Source: Verrucomicrobiota bacterium (GTDB lineage Bacteria > Verrucomicrobiota > Verrucomicrobiia > Opitutales > Opitutaceae). From it: a stretch of 51,784 bases of DNA. Positions within the stretch are counted from its first letter, which is position 1, and each line of letters starts with the position of its first letter. The stretch is from assembly GCA_023386835.1 (NCBI GenBank), contig JAEWIY010000143.1, positions 1-51,784 of the forward strand, read 5' to 3'. The translations under genes were made by a program, and so were the position numbers. The notes under the pieces were generated by a model. The model saw only the letters and a program-made list of their open reading frames with translations, did not search any database and had not been told where the DNA came from. Shown here piece by piece: positions 51,301 through 51,784 of this stretch.

Positions 51301-51331
51301 GGAGAGAAGCACGAGGGTGAGGAGGGGCCGC

Positions 51332-51784
51332 TCAGAAGCTGATGGTGCTCTTCAAGACGAAGTACGTCCAATCGGGCTTCCAGGTGGTGACCGGGTCGTT
51401 GTTGTACGCGGTGACACCCGACGTACCGTTCAGCAGGTGGATCTCCGCTTTAATGAGCCACCAGTCGGTGGCGCTGTAACTTGCCGCCACCGCCGTGTCT
51501 TTCAGCCAGGCGGTATGGTTCGGGACGGCAACCAGCTTGCGGCCACGCCGGTCCGAGCGGTCGTCGTAGGCCTCGCTGTAATACGCGCCGAACTGCCAGC
51601 GCTTCGTCGCCTGCCAGGTCGCCATGCCGTAGAAGGCATCACCGCGAGTGTGCGAATGTTGCACGCCCAACGGGGCGGGATACTCGGCCACGGAGTCCAG
51701 CGTGAGCAGCTGGTACTCGGCGGCGAACTGCCAGTCGCCGCGGGTGTATTCAACGGAGAAGACCTCGCGACGGTAGTCGCCGCG
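51332..51784 (-). CDS. Outer-membrane porin-like beta-barrel, C-terminal part
   Basis: The frame is open to the right edge, so the N-terminus lies outside. The 150 visible residues show alternating amphipathic beta strands (WQFAAEYQLLTLDS, WQFGAYYSEAYDD, WLLIKAEIHLL-like) joined by turns and end YFVLKSTISF. A terminal Phe after a strand is the usual signal for outer-membrane barrel insertion. No family can be named from this part. It precedes the small binding protein by 31 bases and may share its transcript. Confidence 0.65.
   Translation of the reverse strand, partial: RGDYRREVFSVEYTRGDWQFAAEYQLLTLDSVAEYPAPLGVQHSHTRGDAFYGMATWQATKRWQFGAYYSEAYDDRSDRRGRKLVAVPNHTAWLKDTAVAASYSATDWWLIKAEIHLLNGTSGVTAYNNDPVTTWKPDWTYFVLKSTISF

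Overview
The window looks like ordinary chromosome from a high-GC (about 65%), Gram-negative bacterium. The best guess is Verrucomicrobiota, probably the Opitutaceae, although no 16S gene is present to prove it. Three things point there: outer-membrane genes (kdsC, lptC/A/B, a porin end, a TolB end) sit beside HPr kinase (hprK); the PurF and PurM enzymes are of a long, divergent type; and the 2-oxoacid dehydrogenase E1 alpha and beta subunits are fused. About 44 protein genes were found, including two cut by the window edges. No rRNA, tRNA, CRISPR array, insertion sequence or prophage was recognised. No gene-free stretch exceeds about 290 bases.

Layout. 1-3.7 kb: TolB C-terminus, sodA and tadA (minus), infA and a XerC/D recombinase (plus), a small lipoprotein. 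3.7-10.9 kb: purL diverges from a purF-purM pair, giving three de novo purine steps. 11-17.6 kb (plus): DEAD-box helicase, DUF985 cupin, a large membrane protein with three repeated C-terminal domains, an HNH protein, a GcvR-like ACT protein. 17.6-24.4 kb (minus): ABC exporter, then glnD, a two-GAF histidine kinase and a small membrane protein. 24.5-32.8 kb: valS, cysH, a DHFR/RibD-like reductase (minus), gmd-fcl for GDP-L-fucose, a TM2 protein, and an OadA/PycB-like carboxyltransferase without a biotin domain. 33-37.4 kb: prfB with a programmed +1 frameshift, an ATP-grasp-like protein, a secreted LysM protein. 37.4-40.2 kb: sucCD (minus) and a divergent phage-CII-like regulator. 40.3-49.2 kb (minus): a run read as E1 fusion, kdsC, lptC, lptA, lptB, hprK, rph and a hybrid histidine kinase. 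49.3-51.8 kb (minus): porin end, small PstS-like secreted protein and a chemoreceptor, tightly packed.

How the genes work together. KdsC makes Kdo for LPS and LptCAB exports LPS. HprK, downstream of lptB, suggests a link between envelope and carbon/PTS control. GlnD (nitrogen sensing) is followed by a cytoplasmic kinase. The most interesting candidate is the porin / PstS-like protein / chemoreceptor unit at the right edge, which could be a sensing relay from outer membrane to chemotaxis. Next is the membrane protein with a triplicated, uncharacterised beta-rich domain. The RF2 frameshift is the clearest recoding event, and it is notable because most starts in the window have no visible Shine-Dalgarno sequence.
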